From the NCBI RefSeq assembly GCF_012935715.1, contig NZ_CP052860.1:6324001-6388000 (forward strand): 64,000 bases of DNA. Reading direction: 5' to 3'. Of this stretch, positions 27,606-38,347 are shown piece after piece (within the stretch, counting starts at the first letter, position 1; the number at the start of each line of letters is the position of its first letter). A model generated the notes under the pieces. That model was not told where the DNA came from, searched no databases, and saw nothing but the letters and a program-made list of their open reading frames with translations. The translations under genes and the position numbers were made by a program. The DNA is from Pseudomonas sp. ADAK13 (lineage in GTDB: Bacteria > Pseudomonadota > Gammaproteobacteria > Pseudomonadales > Pseudomonadaceae).

Positions 27606-30600
27606 GACTCAACCGGCTCCAGGCGCACGGGTTCTTTGCGCCAGCGACGCCCCAGGCGGTCGAAATACAGGTAGATCACCGGTGTGGTGAACAGGGTCAG
27701 CACCTGGCTCACCAGCAACCCGCCGACCATCACCAGGCCCAGGGGCTGGCGCAACTCTGCACCGGAACCGGTGGCGAGCATCAACGGCACGGCACCGAAC
27801 AGCGCGGCCAGGGTGGTCATGAGGATCGGCCGGAAACGCAACAGCGCCGCTTGATAGATCGCGGTTTGCGGGTCCAGGCCCTGGTTGCGCTCGGCGTCGA
27901 GGGCGAAGTCGATCATCATGATCGCGTTCTTCTTCACGATGCCGATCAGCAGGATGATGCCGATAATCGCGATCATCCCCAGGTCGTTGCCACTGAGCAG
28001 CAAGGCCAGCAAGGCCCCTACCGCTGCCGACGGCAAGGTCGAGAGAATGGTGATCGGGTGGATGTAGCTCTCGTAGAGCACCCCCAGCACGATGTACATG
28101 GTCACCACCGCCGCCAGGATCAGCAGCAAGGTGCTCGACAGCGACGCCTCGAACGCCTGGGCCGCGCCCTGGAACTGGGTCTGCACGCCCACCGGCATGC
28201 CGATGTCTTTCTGGGCCTGGTTGATCAGCTCCACACCCTTGCCCAGCGCCACGCCGGGGGCCAGGTTGAACGACATCATCACGGCCGGGAACTGGCCGAT
28301 ATGCGCGATCGCCAACTGTGCCTGGCGCTGTTCCACATGGGCCAGGCTCGACAGCCTTACCTGGCCGCCGTCGGTGGTTTTCACGTGGATCTGGTTCAGG
28401 GCGGCCGGGCCGAGGGTTTCGCCCGACTGGGCCTGCAACACCACGCGGTACTGGCTGGCCTGGGTATAGATGGTGGAAATCTGCCGCTGGCCGAAGGCGT
28501 CATACAGCGCATCGGTGATGGTCGATACCGTCACGCCAAGGCGCGAAGCGGCGTCGCGGTCGATCACCAGGTACACCTGCAGGCCTTTGTCCTGCAGGTC
28601 GCTGGCAACGTCGGAGAGTTCCGGCAACTGGCTGAGGGCGTGCACCAGCTTGTCGCTCCACAGGGCCAGCAACTCGGCGTCCGGCGAGGACATGCTGAAC
28701 TGGTATTGGGTACGACTCACGCGGTCTTCAATGGTCAGGTCCTGCACCGGCTGCATGAACAGGCGGATGCCCACCAGCTTGTCCAGTTGCGGCTGCAGGC
28801 GCGTGATGATCTGCGCCGCGCTCAGGTCCCGTTCGCCGTGGGGCTTGAGGTTGATCAGCAGGCGGCCACTGTTGAGGGTGGCGTTATCACCGTCCACCCC
28901 GATATAGGAGGACAGGCTCTCCACCGCCGGGTCTTCGAGGATGATCTTCGCCAACTCCTGCTGGCGTTGGCTCATGGCCGCGAAGGAGATCGACTGAGGC
29001 GCTTCGGAAATACCCTGGATCACACCGGTGTCCTGCACCGGGAAGAAACCCTTGGGCACCACCAGGTACAGCACCACGGTCAGGCCCAGGGTGGCGATGG
29101 CCACCAGCAAGGTCAGCGGCTGGTGCTTGAGCACCCACTGCAACTTACGCCCGTAGGCTTCGATCAGCCAGTCGATCCAGGCGCCGCTGGCCTTGTAGAA
29201 GCGGCCCTGTTCTTCTTCCTTGGGTTCACGCTTGAGCAACCGCGCGCACATCATCGGCGTCAGGGTCAGGGACACCACCAGGGAAATCAGGATCGCCACT
29301 GCCAGGGTGATGGCGAACTCACGGAACAAACGCCCGACCACATCAGCCATGAACAGCAGCGGGATCAATACGGCTATCAGCGACAGGGTCAGGGAAATCA
29401 GGGTGAAGCCGATCTGCTTGGCGCCCTTGAGCGCAGCCGCCATCGGCGTCTCGCCCTCCTCGATATAGCGGGAAATGTTCTCCAGCATCACGATGGCGTC
29501 GTCCACCACAAAGCCGGTGGCGATGGTCAGGGCCATCAGCGTCAGGTTATTGATGGAGAAGCCGGCCAGGTACATCACCCCAAAGGTGCCCACCAGGGAC
29601 AGTGGCACGGCGATGGACGGAATGAGGGTCGCGCTGAAGCGGCGCAGGAACAGGAACGTCACCATCACCACCAGGGCGATGGCGATCAGCAATTCGTGTT
29701 GCACGTCCTTGACCGAGGCACGGATGGTCTGGGTACGGTCAGTCAGCACCGTCACGTCCAGGCCCGCCGGCAGGTTGTCGGTGATGCTCGGCAACAGCGC
29801 CTTGATCCGGTCCACCACCTCGATGACGTTGGCCCCGGGCTGGCGCTGGATGTTCAGCAACACCGCCTGGTTTTCGTTGGCCCAGGCCGCAAGGCGTTCG
29901 TTTTCGGCACCGTCGACAATCTGCGCCACATCCTTGAGCCGCAACGGCGCACCGTTGTTGTAGGCCAGGATCAGCTCGGCGTATTCCTTGGGCGAGACCA
30001 ACTGGTCGTTGGCGTCGAGCATCGACACCCGCGTGGGGCCGTCGAAGTTACCCTTGGGCTGGTTGACGTTGGAGGCGGCGATCAGGGTGCGCACGTCCGA
30101 CAGGTTCAAGCCGTTGGCCGCGAGGGCCTCGGGGTTGACCTTGATCCGCACGGCCTGGCGCTGGCCGCCGGCAATGCTGACCATGCCGACGCCGCTGATC
30201 TGCGCGATCTTTTGCGCCATGCGTGTGTCGACCAGGTCATTGAGCTTGGGCAACAGCATGGTCTTGGAGGTGATGGCCAGGGTCAGCACCGGGGTATCCG
30301 CCGGGTTGACCTTGTTGTACACCGGCGGTGCCGGCAGGTCCTTGGGCAGCAGGTTGGTGGCGGCGTTGATCGCGGCCTGTACCTGTTGCTCGGCGACGTC
30401 CATGTTGATGTCGAGGTTGAACCGCAGGGTCAGTACCGAGGCGCCGCCGGAACTGGTGGACGCCATCTGGGTCAGGCCGGGCATTTGCCCGAACTGACGC
30501 TCCAGGGGCGCCGTCACCGCGCTGGTCATCACGTCCGGGCTGGCGCCGGGGTACAGGGTCATCACCCGGATGGTCGGGTAGTCCACCTGGGGCAAGGCCG

Positions 30601-30703
30601 AGACCGGCAACAGGCGGTAGGCGATCACGCCGGCCAAAACAATGGCCAGCATGCTCAGGGTAGTGGCTACCGGGCGAAGGATGAACAGCCGCGAGAGGTT
30701 CAT
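27602..30703 (-). CDS. muxB: RND efflux transporter MuxB (MdtB-like)
   Basis: The second RND subunit, 1033 residues, clearly paralogous to MuxC. It has the same start [16 protein letters not shown], the TM4 motif [19 protein letters not shown] and the later [15 protein letters not shown]. It is coupled by ATGA to muxA before and muxC after, so membrane fusion protein and both pumps are made together. In E. coli MdtABC the B and C subunits form a heterotrimer with division of labour between proton transport and substrate binding. The same is expected here. Confidence 0.95.
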   Translation of the reverse strand: MNLSRLFILRPVATTLSMLAIVLAGVIAYRLLPVSALPQVDYPTIRVMTLYPGASPDVMTSAVTAPLERQFGQMPGLTQMASTSSGGASVLTLRFNLDINMDVAEQQVQAAINAATNLLPKDLPAPPVYNKVNPADTPVLTLAITSKTMLLPKLNDLVDTRMAQKIAQISGVGMVSIAGGQRQAVRIKVNPEALAANGLNLSDVRTLIAASNVNQPKGNFDGPTRVSMLDANDQLVSPKEYAELILAYNNGAPLRLKDVAQIVDGAENERLAAWANENQAVLLNIQRQPGANVIEVVDRIKALLPSITDNLPAGLDVTVLTDRTQTIRASVKDVQHELLIAIALVVMVTFLFLRRFSATLIPSIAVPLSLVGTFGVMYLAGFSINNLTLMALTIATGFVVDDAIVMLENISRYIEEGETPMAAALKGAKQIGFTLISLTLSLIAVLIPLLFMADVVGRLFREFAITLAVAILISLVVSLTLTPMMCARLLKREPKEEEQGRFYKASGAWIDWLIEAYGRKLQWVLKHQPLTLLVAIATLGLTVVLYLVVPKGFFPVQDTGVIQGISEAPQSISFAAMSQRQQELAKIILEDPAVESLSSYIGVDGDNATLNSGRLLINLKPHGERDLSAAQIITRLQPQLDKLVGIRLFMQPVQDLTIEDRVSRTQYQFSMSSPDAELLALWSDKLVHALSQLPELSDVASDLQDKGLQVYLVIDRDAASRLGVTVSTITDALYDAFGQRQISTIYTQASQYRVVLQAQSGETLGPAALNQIHVKTTDGGQVRLSSLAHVEQRQAQLAIAHIGQFPAVMMSFNLAPGVALGKGVELINQAQKDIGMPVGVQTQFQGAAQAFEASLSSTLLLILAAVVTMYIVLGVLYESYIHPITILSTLPSAAVGALLALLLSGNDLGMIAIIGIILLIGIVKKNAIMMIDFALDAERNQGLDPQTAIYQAALLRFRPILMTTLAALFGAVPLMLATGSGAELRQPLGLVMVGGLLVSQVLTLFTTPVIYLYFDRLGRRWRKEPVRLEPVES

Positions 30704-32007
30704 GCGCCGCCCTTTTGCGCCTTGCCGGCATCAGCCGGGCCTTGCTGCGTCTTGGCTGCCGGCTGGCCCTGGAGGTGTTCGGTCGGGGTGGTCGGCACTT
30801 CACTGCTGTCGTTGACCACTTCGATTTCACTGCCGTCCTTCAGCCGGTCGGTGCCTTCCAGCACCACGCGGTCGCCGGCGGCAAGGCCTTGCTTGATCAC
30901 GGTGTGGTCGCCGTCGGAATCACCGATCACCAGCGGACGTACCTTGACCTTCTTGTCGCCATCCAGCACGTAGACAAAGGTGCCGGTGTTGCCGAACTGA
31001 ATCGCCGCCGACGGCGCCAGCACCACGTTATGCAGGGTGTCGGCCAGCAGGTGCACGTTCACGAACTGGTTGGGGAACAGTGCCTGGTCCTTGTTATCGA
31101 ACCGTGCCTTGAATTTCAGGGTGCCGGTGGTGACGTCGATCTGGTTGTCCAGGCTCTGCAACACGCCACTGGCCTTGAGGGCCACATCGCCACGGTCCCA
31201 GGCTTCCACCGGCAGCTTGTTACCGGCGTGATAACGCGCCAGTACGGTTTCCAGGGTGTTTTCCGGCAACGTGAAGACCACGCTGATCGGCTGGGTCTGG
31301 GTGATCACTGCCAGGAAGGTGGTGTCGTTGGCCGCCACAAGGTTGCCCACGTCCACCTGACGCAGGCCGACACGCCCGGTGATCGGGGCGCGGATCTTGG
31401 TGAATTCGAGGTTGAGCTTGGCGTCATCCACCGCGCCCTGGTTGGTCTTGACCGTGCCCTGGTACTGCAGCACCAGCGCTTCGGCGGTGTCGAGGGTTTG
31501 TTTGGCGATACTGTCCTGGGCGTACAGGTCGCGATAACGCTGCACGTCGACCTGGGCGTTTTTCAGCTGCGCCTGGTTTTGCAGCAACGTGCCCTGGGCC
31601 TGGAGCAAGGCATTCTGGTAACTGCGCGGGTCGATTTCCGCCAGCAGGTCACCGGCCTTGACCATCTGCCCTTCTTCAAAGGCGATCTTGACCAGCTCTC
31701 CCCCTACCCGGCTGCGCACATTGATGGTGTTCAATGCGGTGACCGTGCCCAGTGCCTTGTAATACACCGGGAACTCACCCAGCACCGCAGGCGCCACGCG
31801 CACCGGCACCGGGCCGGTAGAACCACCAAAGCCCGGACGCATCATGCCCGACTTGCCGGCATGCCCGGCGGGCTTCTTCTCGGCGCTGTCTTTGTGGCTG
31901 CCAGGCCAGAATTTCCAGCACAGGCCGGCAATGACCAGCAGCACGAGGAGGCCGAACAGCCAGCGGCGGGAGTGACGAGGGGTGGATTGCATGGAGTGAT
32001 CAACCAT
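30700..32007 (-). CDS. muxA: Membrane fusion protein MuxA (MdtA-like)
   Basis: The periplasmic adaptor of the pump, 435 residues. It has an N-terminal membrane anchor ([19 protein letters not shown]), then barrel-sandwich, hairpin and beta-barrel domains ([56 protein letters not shown]). The C-terminal tail is rich in Gln, Pro and Lys. ATG 32007 is used; ATG 31992 is in frame and neither has a clear ribosome site. It is the first gene of the operon, so its promoter lies in the 150 or so bases up to the tpx terminator. No local repressor gene is seen. Confidence 0.93.
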   Translation of the reverse strand: MVDHSMQSTPRHSRRWLFGLLVLLVIAGLCWKFWPGSHKDSAEKKPAGHAGKSGMMRPGFGGSTGPVPVRVAPAVLGEFPVYYKALGTVTALNTINVRSRVGGELVKIAFEEGQMVKAGDLLAEIDPRSYQNALLQAQGTLLQNQAQLKNAQVDVQRYRDLYAQDSIAKQTLDTAEALVLQYQGTVKTNQGAVDDAKLNLEFTKIRAPITGRVGLRQVDVGNLVAANDTTFLAVITQTQPISVVFTLPENTLETVLARYHAGNKLPVEAWDRGDVALKASGVLQSLDNQIDVTTGTLKFKARFDNKDQALFPNQFVNVHLLADTLHNVVLAPSAAIQFGNTGTFVYVLDGDKKVKVRPLVIGDSDGDHTVIKQGLAAGDRVVLEGTDRLKDGSEIEVVNDSSEVPTTPTEHLQGQPAAKTQQGPADAGKAQKGGA

Positions 32008-32154
32008 TGGGCGCGAGAGCTTCTTCTTTGGGAGGCTGAAAGATAAGCACTGGGGCGCGTTAAGAAAAGCGCCTTTACCGGCTATTTACCTTGGATTACA
32101 ACTTTTAACTTCTTTGCTTAGTCCATTCGCTATCTGACTAAGCCTCTGAAGCAC

Positions 32155-32186
32155 AAATAAAAACGGCCTGGACTAGGCCAGGCCGT
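32155..32186 (-). terminator. Rho-independent terminator of tpx
   Basis: Read on the minus strand, ACGGCCTGG-CCTAGT-CCAGGCCGT forms a perfect 9-bp stem followed by TTTTATTTG. It lies 52 bases after the tpx stop and shields the muxABC promoter region from read-through. Confidence 0.85.
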
Positions 32187-32237
32187 AATACTGCATCACG
32201 CGTGTTACTGCAAAACGACAGTAATGCGTAGTAACAG

Positions 32238-32738
32238 TTACTTCAAAACAGCCAGGGCTGCTTCGTAGTTCGGCTCTTGGCCGATTTCGCTGACCAGCTC
32301 GCTGTGCAGCACGTTGTCATTTTCGTCCAGCACCACGACGGCACGGGCGGTCAGGCCGCGCAGCGGGCCTGCGGCGATCGCAACGCCGTAGTCAACGGCA
32401 AAGCCGGCGTCGCGGAAGTCCGACAGGTTCTTCACGTTTTCCAGGCCTTCGGCGCCGCAGAAGCGTGCCTGGGCAAATGGCAGGTCAGTGGAAATGCACA
32501 GCACCACGGTGTTGTCCACGCTGTTGGCCTGGGCATTGAACTTGCGAACCGAAGTCGCGCAAGTCGGGGTATCGATGCTTGGGAAGATGTTCAGCACTTT
32601 GCGCTTGCCGGCAAAGGTAGCCAGGGTCGCGTCCGACAGATCGCCAGCAGTCAGGGTAAAGGCTGGCGCTTTGGCGCCGACTTGTGGCAAGTCGCCGTCG
32701 ACCTGGATAGGGTTGCCTTTATGGGTAACTTGAGCCAT
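32238..32738 (-). CDS. tpx: Thiol peroxidase Tpx
   Basis: An atypical 2-Cys peroxiredoxin of 166 residues that reduces hydrogen peroxide and lipid hydroperoxides using thioredoxin. The peroxidatic Cys lies in [16 protein letters not shown] and the resolving Cys in [23 protein letters not shown] is the typical Tpx start; ATG 32738 has AAGGAT eight bases upstream, so a longer in-frame extension is discarded. It is transcribed in the same direction as the sulfur operon ending 108 bases upstream, but has its own terminator and probably its own promoter. In some species Tpx is cytoplasmic and in others periplasmic; no signal peptide is seen here. Confidence 0.96.
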   Translation of the reverse strand: MAQVTHKGNPIQVDGDLPQVGAKAPAFTLTAGDLSDATLATFAGKRKVLNIFPSIDTPTCATSVRKFNAQANSVDNTVVLCISTDLPFAQARFCGAEGLENVKNLSDFRDAGFAVDYGVAIAAGPLRGLTARAVVVLDENDNVLHSELVSEIGQEPNYEAALAVLK

Positions 32739-32846
32739 GAACGGAATCCTTCTAGTGGTGGTAGTGAAACGAATTTCAGGTGCCGAAGTTAAACACAAAG
32801 TTCGATTGGCACCTATGGCCGGACGCAAATTGTCATGGAGCGGGAC

Positions 32847-35561
32847 TCAACGCCCCGCCGCCACGAACCCCCGTTGCAAATCCTCGATCAACGCCTCCAC
32901 ATCCTCCAGCCCCACATGCAGACGCACCACCGGGTTCAATCCACGGTCGGCGACGCTCTGGCGATCCTGGGTGTCGGCCAGGGTCACCAGGCTCTCAAAA
33001 CCGCCCCAGGACGCACCCAGGCCAAACAGCTGCAAGCCGTCGATAAACCGTTCGACGTAACCGGCATCCGCGCGGGTGAGTTCAAACGACAGCAAACCGT
33101 TACTGCCGCTGAAGTCGCGCTTCCACAGCACATGGCCAGGGTGCTCGGGCAAGGCCGGATGAAACACCCGCTTGACCTGCGGCTGCGCCTGCAACCATTG
33201 GGCAATCTTCAGCGCCTGGCGCTCGTGCACGTCCAGCCGGGAAGCCAGGGTGCGCGCGCCACGCAGGATCAGGTAGGCATCGTCGGCACTGACCGCATTG
33301 CCAAAGGTGTCGCTCATTTTCGCCAGGGCCGGCCATGCTGCTTCGCTGGTGCAGACACTGCCCATCATCACGTCACTGTGGCCGCCGAGGTATTTGGTCA
33401 GGGCCATGATCGAGATGTCGGCGCCCAACGCCAGCGGCCGGTACAAGTAGGCCGAGCCCCAAGTGTTGTCCACCGCCAGCAGAATCCCGCGCGGCTTGCA
33501 CAGTGCGGCTATCGCGGGCAGGTCACACAGTTCATACAGCAGCGAACCCGGCACTTCCGCATAGACCATTTTGGTGTTGGCCTGTAACTGCGCTTCCAGA
33601 CCGCTGCCGTCCGGGGTGAAGTAGCTGACTTCGATGCCGAATGGCTGCAGGAACTCGCGGGCCAGCTTGCGCACCGGGGAATACACCGCGTCGGTGATCA
33701 GTACATGATCGCCGGGTCGCAGGTAGGCCAGGAACGTCTGCGCCGCAGCGGCGAGGCCGGTGCCATACAGCCGCGTGCGATAGCCGCCTTCGAGTTCGGT
33801 GACCAAATCTTCCAGGGCGAACGCGGTGGGGTTGCCACGCGCGCCGTAACTCAGGACACGCTCGCTGTCGCGCCGGGAACGCGCGTCACGCATCTGGGCG
33901 AGGTTGTCGAACAGCACGGTGCTCAAACGGGTGATGGGGACGTTCACCGCCCGGCCGCCATTGCCGCCTTCGGTACGTGCCGCATGAATCAGCCGGGTGC
34001 GCACGCGCGATACGGGCGCCAATGGTTTGAGGCTGGCGATTTCCGCCTCGCTCATCTGCGCCAACAAGCCGATTTCCCAGGCCAGGTATTGGCGGGCGGC
34101 ATCCTTGTTGCCGCTATGGCGGTCGTGGGTGAAGAACAGGAAGTCGATGCACTGATTATCCGCTGGGGTCTGCGCATCCTCGATCACCGGCAAACCGGCT
34201 GCGACCCAGGCGGCATAGCCGCCGTCGAGCACGTGCACCTCTTCGCCCAACCCCAGCGCGGCAAACGCGGCCAGCGCCGGGTCATCCGCCAGCAGCACCA
34301 ACGGCCGCGCACCGGCGGCCAACAACGAGCGAATCGACCAGCGCGAACCGGCAATCCGGCCCTTGCGATGGATCATGCTCGGGCGCAGGTCCACCAGGTC
34401 CACGGCATCGTCTTTCAGGGCATCGGCCAGCGCCTGCACCGAGATCAATGGCAACGCCTTGAACGGCACAGCCTGCCTGACCGGTAACGCCAGGCCACTC
34501 TGGACACCGTCCTTGAGCACATACGCCTCATGCCCCAATTGCCGCAGCCAGCTGGCGACAATCGGCGCACGCACGCCGTCGCTGTCTACCAGCACCACCC
34601 GCGCCTGACGCACGCCGATGTACAGGTCGGTGGACTGAATCAGCTGCCCGCCTGGGGTATGTTGCGCCCCCGGCAAACTGCCGGCGGCAAACTCTTCGGC
34701 GGTGCGTACATCACACAGGAACAGGCTGCGGGAAAGATCTTGCGCCCACTGGCGAACCTGATCCGCCCCAACAGTGACCACCCCTGCCCGCGCAGCCAAT
34801 TGCCGGGCAGCCTCGCGCTGCTGCACCAGATCAGTGGAGACCTGATCGGCATACCGCCGGGTGCTGCCATGCTCCAGCTTGAAGTCCGCCAGGTACCACC
34901 CCTGAGTGCCGTTTTCCAGCGCATAGACCGGGTTCTTCACGCCGAGGTTGATCAGCGTCTGGGCGCCGATAATGCTGCGGGTACGACCGGCGCAGTTGAC
35001 CACGATCGGCGTGGTCTCATCCGGCACCAGGTCGTGCACGCGGTAGCCCAGTTCACCGTTGGGGCAGCAGATGGAACCGGGAATGGTCATCTTGCGGTAT
35101 TCATCGAACGGCCTGCCGTCCAGCACCACCAGCGGCTCGCCCTTGGCCTGCCAGTCCGCCAGTTGGTGCGCGGTGACGTGGGGCGTGTGGCTGGCCTCTT
35201 CCACCAATTCGCCAAAGGCTTTTGACGGCACATGCACCCCGGCAAACAGTTGCAGGCCCGCCGCCTGCCAACCGTCCGCGCCACCTTGCAGCACATGCAC
35301 ATGGCGGTAGCCCAGCGCCTGCAAGCGCAACGCCGTACGCGCAGCCACCTCGCCGCCGTCCTGGTCGTAAATCACCAGGCGCACCTGAGGATTCGGCGCC
35401 AGGCGCTGCACCTCCAGCTCCAGGCGGCTATAGGGCAGGTTCACCCCGTGGAACAGGTGGGCCTCGCCGTATTGGCCGTGCTCGCGTACGTCAAACAGGG
35501 CGATTTCCTGGCCGTCGAACAGCCATTGTTGCAATTGCCCGGGTGTGATGGTCTGGCTCAT
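32847..35561 (-). CDS. Four-rhodanese / cystathionine beta-lyase-type PLP fusion protein
   Basis: A 904-residue protein with four rhodanese-like domains (about 5-110, 130-230, 260-360, 375-465), a linker with HDRHSGNKDAARQYLAWE, and a C-terminal Cys/Met-metabolism PLP domain (about 520-904). Only the second rhodanese keeps the catalytic loop, CAGRTRS with Cys190; the others have Asp in that place (YDQDGG, VDSDGVR, ADDPAL). The PLP lysine is Lys723 in LTKYLGGHSD, as in cystathionine beta-lyase. A C-S lyase acting on cystine or a similar disulfide yields a persulfide, which the active rhodanese could accept; this coupling is inference. Start at MSQTITPGQ, 25 bases after the GST stop. It is the last gene of the ten-gene operon. 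Confidence 0.88.
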   Translation of the reverse strand: MSQTITPGQLQQWLFDGQEIALFDVREHGQYGEAHLFHGVNLPYSRLELEVQRLAPNPQVRLVIYDQDGGEVAARTALRLQALGYRHVHVLQGGADGWQAAGLQLFAGVHVPSKAFGELVEEASHTPHVTAHQLADWQAKGEPLVVLDGRPFDEYRKMTIPGSICCPNGELGYRVHDLVPDETTPIVVNCAGRTRSIIGAQTLINLGVKNPVYALENGTQGWYLADFKLEHGSTRRYADQVSTDLVQQREAARQLAARAGVVTVGADQVRQWAQDLSRSLFLCDVRTAEEFAAGSLPGAQHTPGGQLIQSTDLYIGVRQARVVLVDSDGVRAPIVASWLRQLGHEAYVLKDGVQSGLALPVRQAVPFKALPLISVQALADALKDDAVDLVDLRPSMIHRKGRIAGSRWSIRSLLAAGARPLVLLADDPALAAFAALGLGEEVHVLDGGYAAWVAAGLPVIEDAQTPADNQCIDFLFFTHDRHSGNKDAARQYLAWEIGLLAQMSEAEIASLKPLAPVSRVRTRLIHAARTEGGNGGRAVNVPITRLSTVLFDNLAQMRDARSRRDSERVLSYGARGNPTAFALEDLVTELEGGYRTRLYGTGLAAAAQTFLAYLRPGDHVLITDAVYSPVRKLAREFLQPFGIEVSYFTPDGSGLEAQLQANTKMVYAEVPGSLLYELCDLPAIAALCKPRGILLAVDNTWGSAYLYRPLALGADISIMALTKYLGGHSDVMMGSVCTSEAAWPALAKMSDTFGNAVSADDAYLILRGARTLASRLDVHERQALKIAQWLQAQPQVKRVFHPALPEHPGHVLWKRDFSGSNGLLSFELTRADAGYVERFIDGLQLFGLGASWGGFESLVTLADTQDRQSVADRGLNPVVRLHVGLEDVEALIEDLQRGFVAAGR

Positions 35562-35586
35562 GAAAGTCCCGCAAAAAAGAGATGAA

Positions 35587-36234
35587 TTACTGCAAGGCCA
35601 ACGAGCGCTCGCCAGCGGCCACTTCACGCCCCTTGGCATAGGCCCGCTGGACCGCCGGGCGTGCCTTGATCCGCAAGCGCCAGGCCTGGATGTTCGGGTA
35701 GTCCGCCAGGTCCTGGCCTTGGCGCAGGGGCTGGATCCACGGGAAGATCGCCATGTCGGCCACCGAATACTCGCCCGCCACGTACGGCACCTCGGCCAAG
35801 CGTTGCTCCAGCATCCGATACAGGCGCGTGGCTTCGGCGTTCAGCAGGTCCAGGGCGAAGGGAATCGGTTCCGGCGCCTTCTCCTTGAACAGCTGCAACT
35901 GGCTCAGGTACGGGGTGATATGCCCCACCTGCCAGAACAGCCACTCCTGGACTTTCTGGCGCTCGGCGGTACCGGCGGGCGGCAGGAAACGCCCGGCCTG
36001 GTCGGCCAGGTAATTCAGGATCGCCCCGGACTCGAACAGGCTCAGTGGTGCTTCAAGGCTGTGGTCGACAATCGCCGGAATCCGCCCATTCGCGCTGATG
36101 CGCCGGAAGCTTTCCTGCTTCTGCGCGCCTTCACGGATGTTCACCGGAATCAGGCGGTACTCTGCTTCCAGCTCTTCAAGCAGGATGCCGACTTTCAGGC
36201 CATTGCCGGTGGGCCAGTAATACAGGTCGATCAT
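35587..36234 (-). CDS. Glutathione S-transferase, Nu-class-like
   Basis: A GST-fold protein of 215 residues. The N-terminal thioredoxin-like domain begins IDLYYWPTGNGLKVGILLEE. The Thr and Asn in PTGNG resemble the TxN motif of Nu-class enzymes (YfcG, YghU), which bind two glutathiones and act as disulfide reductases. NGRIPAIVDHS contains the cis-Pro, and the C-terminal helical domain is complete. ATG 36234 overlaps the stop of the cupin dioxygenase gene. In this operon a glutathione-dependent disulfide or persulfide reduction step is plausible, passing sulfur between the lyase/rhodanese and the dioxygenase. That is inference. Confidence 0.9.
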   Translation of the reverse strand: MIDLYYWPTGNGLKVGILLEELEAEYRLIPVNIREGAQKQESFRRISANGRIPAIVDHSLEAPLSLFESGAILNYLADQAGRFLPPAGTAERQKVQEWLFWQVGHITPYLSQLQLFKEKAPEPIPFALDLLNAEATRLYRMLEQRLAEVPYVAGEYSVADMAIFPWIQPLRQGQDLADYPNIQAWRLRIKARPAVQRAYAKGREVAAGERSLALQ

Positions 36235-36827
36235 GCGTAGGCCTTGATCGACGGGGCCATCTGCGAGGCGTTGTAGTTAAGAATCCGGCCGTCGGCTTCA
36301 ACGCCATAACGGCCATTGAGGGACTCCAGCGGCAAGCCATACAGGTGGAAGTGCAAGGTCGGCTGCTCACCCTCGACGAGAATCCCGTGCAGGTCTTCAC
36401 CGAGGAACGAGATGGAAGTACCCGGCTGCACGATGACTTCTTTCTCAAGGGTCAAGGTGGTGAAGCCTGCGTCACGTCCTTCATCGTTGCGGCCATAGAC
36501 GTAGTTGATCTCCTGGCCTTCAACGGCACTGATGATCGCCCAGGTTTCATGGTTGTGGGGGATGGTGCTTTTGCCCGGCAGCAGCGAGTTCAGGTACAGG
36601 GTCGGTGTGTCGCCATCGTCGTTCAGGCGATAACGGAAGGCAGTACTGCCCTGCCCCGGCACCGGTGCGGGGAATTCGCTGAAGTTGAACAGGTCCCGGC
36701 GCTCGGCCAGGGTTTCCAGCAGCCCGACGATTTCCACCAGGGCCGCGCGGTCTACGCCACGCTGGTTGATGACGCGGATCTGCTGCAGGAAGTCTTCGAT
36801 AACGGCGGCACGGTTTGCGGTACTCAT
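36231..36827 (-). CDS. Cysteine dioxygenase-family cupin
   Basis: A 198-residue cupin of the cysteine dioxygenase type. The iron-binding histidines are His91 and His93 in IPHNHETWAI and probably His147 in GEDLHGI. The enzyme family adds O2 to a thiol to give a sulfinate (cysteine to cysteine sulfinate, or 3-mercaptopropionate to its sulfinate). The protein has no cysteine at all, so the Cys-Tyr crosslink of mammalian CDO is absent, as usual in bacterial thiol dioxygenases. It lies 16 bases after the ABC ATPase gene and overlaps the GST gene by ATGA. The true thiol substrate is open. Confidence 0.87.
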   Translation of the reverse strand: MSTANRAAVIEDFLQQIRVINQRGVDRAALVEIVGLLETLAERRDLFNFSEFPAPVPGQGSTAFRYRLNDDGDTPTLYLNSLLPGKSTIPHNHETWAIISAVEGQEINYVYGRNDEGRDAGFTTLTLEKEVIVQPGTSISFLGEDLHGILVEGEQPTLHFHLYGLPLESLNGRYGVEADGRILNYNASQMAPSIKAYA

Positions 36828-36843
36828 GACGAGGTTCCTCTTA

Positions 36844-37668
36844 TTAGACAGACAGGGTGTAGCGGCTCAGGTTGGTCAACAGGTACGGATCGTTGGCGAT
36901 CGGCGGACGGCGGCCCGGATCGCCCAAGGCATGGCGCAGGAATTCCTGGGTGCGTTCACTGGTGGGGCGCTGGAAGATTTGCTCGGCGCTGCCGTGCTCG
37001 ACGATCACGCCGTTTTCAGTGAAGTAGACGATGTCGCTGATCTCTTCGGCGAAGCGCATCTCGTGGGTCACCAGCACACAGGTCATGCCCTCTTCGGTCA
37101 GCTCACGAATCACCGTCAGCACTTCGCCGACGGTTTCCGGGTCCAGGGCCGAGGTCACTTCATCGAACAGAATCAGTTCCGGGCGCATCGCCAACGCGCG
37201 GGCAATCGCCACCCGCTGCTGCTGCCCGCCGGAAAGTTGGCCGGGATAGGCATCGGCCTTGTGCTCCATGCGCACCTTGGCCAACAGCGCCCGCGCGTCT
37301 TTCTCGGCGTCGGCGCGGTTGCGGCCGAGCACCTTGCGCGGGGCGATCACCAGGTTTTCCAGCACCGACAAATGCGGGAACAGGTTGTACTGCTGGAACA
37401 CAAAACCGACGCGCTTGCGCAACTCGATGCGCTGGGCTTCCTGGGTCAGGGTATCGACCCGGGTTTCGCCGACGCGGATGGTGCCGCGCTGGGGCTGCAA
37501 CAGGCCGGTGATGCAACGCAGGATGGTCGACTTGCCCGAGCCCGACGGGCCGATGATCGACACCGCCTGGCCGCGATGCACATCAAGGTCGATGCCCTTG
37601 AGCACCCGGTTGTCACCGAACGACAGCTGCAAGTCCCGCAGGCTGACCAGGGGTTCAATAGAAGGCAT
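36844..37668 (-). CDS. Polar amino acid ABC transporter ATP-binding protein
   Basis: The ATPase of a GlnQ/HisP-type importer, 274 residues. It has Walker A GPSGSGKST, Q-loop FVFQQYNLFPH, signature LSGGQQQR, Walker B LILFDEVTSALDPE and H-loop VTHEM. A 25-residue C-terminal tail after the usual end is longer than in GlnQ. It starts within a 14-base overlap with the upstream permease gene. Together with two permeases and two binding proteins it forms one uptake system, here presumably for a sulfur amino acid or derivative given the downstream thiol enzymes. Confidence 0.95.
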   Translation of the reverse strand: MPSIEPLVSLRDLQLSFGDNRVLKGIDLDVHRGQAVSIIGPSGSGKSTILRCITGLLQPQRGTIRVGETRVDTLTQEAQRIELRKRVGFVFQQYNLFPHLSVLENLVIAPRKVLGRNRADAEKDARALLAKVRMEHKADAYPGQLSGGQQQRVAIARALAMRPELILFDEVTSALDPETVGEVLTVIRELTEEGMTCVLVTHEMRFAEEISDIVYFTENGVIVEHGSAEQIFQRPTSERTQEFLRHALGDPGRRPPIANDPYLLTNLSRYTLSV

Positions 37669-38347
37669 AACGGCGCTCCAGGCGTTGGGTCAAACGGGAA
37701 ATCGGGTAGCAATAGGCGAAGAACAACACCAGCAAGCTGAGGTAGATCACCACGGTAAAGCCGGTCATGTTCACGGTGTTGCTGGCGATCTGCGCGGTGT
37801 CGATCACGTCGTGCACGCCCACCAGCGAAGCCAGGGCGGTGCCCATGGTGACCACCGCGTAGAGGTTCATCCACGGCGGCAACATGCGCTTGAAGCACTG
37901 GGGCAGGATGATCGAGCGGAAGATCTGGCCACGGGTGAACGCCAGTGAACGCGCGGCTTCCCACTGGGTACTGGGGATCGAGCCGATGGCACCGCGAAAG
38001 ATCTCCGCCACGTTGGCGCTGGCCGGCAACGCGAGGCCAATGGTCACCTTGACCCAGTCGGGGAACGACACATAGCTGCTGCCGATATGGATCTCGAACG
38101 GGAACACGTAGGTGGTGAAATAGATCAGCACCAGCCACGGCGCGTTGCGGAAAAACTGCACCCAGACCCGCGCCGGCAACCGCAGCAGGCGCAAGGGCGA
38201 CATGGCCAGCGCGCCCACCATCAGGCCCAGCAGCGAGCCGAGTCCGATCGCCACCAGGCTGATCAGGATGTTCTGGCCGAAACCGCTGACCAGTGCCGGC
38301 GACCATTGCAGCAACGCCGACAGCACCGGGAATGAATCAATGGCCAT
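37655..38347 (-). CDS. Amino acid ABC transporter permease
   Basis: A HisM/GlnP-family permease of 230 residues with about five membrane segments and the EAA loop region (EAARSLAFTRGQIFRSIILPQ) that docks the ATPase. It overlaps the other permease gene by 11 bases and the ATPase gene by 14, indicating tight co-translation. It forms a heterodimeric channel with the product of 38337-39071. Membrane topology and motif are clear; the substrate is not. Confidence 0.93.
   Translation of the reverse strand: MAIDSFPVLSALLQWSPALVSGFGQNILISLVAIGLGSLLGLMVGALAMSPLRLLRLPARVWVQFFRNAPWLVLIYFTTYVFPFEIHIGSSYVSFPDWVKVTIGLALPASANVAEIFRGAIGSIPSTQWEAARSLAFTRGQIFRSIILPQCFKRMLPPWMNLYAVVTMGTALASLVGVHDVIDTAQIASNTVNMTGFTVVIYLSLLVLFFAYCYPISRLTQRLERRYAFY

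Noticed and set aside
24555..30973. Two open frames of about 1040 codons each opposite muxC and muxB
   Set aside because: Their His/Gln/Asp-rich translation is typical of antisense to GC-rich genes; both RND genes are intact and coupled.
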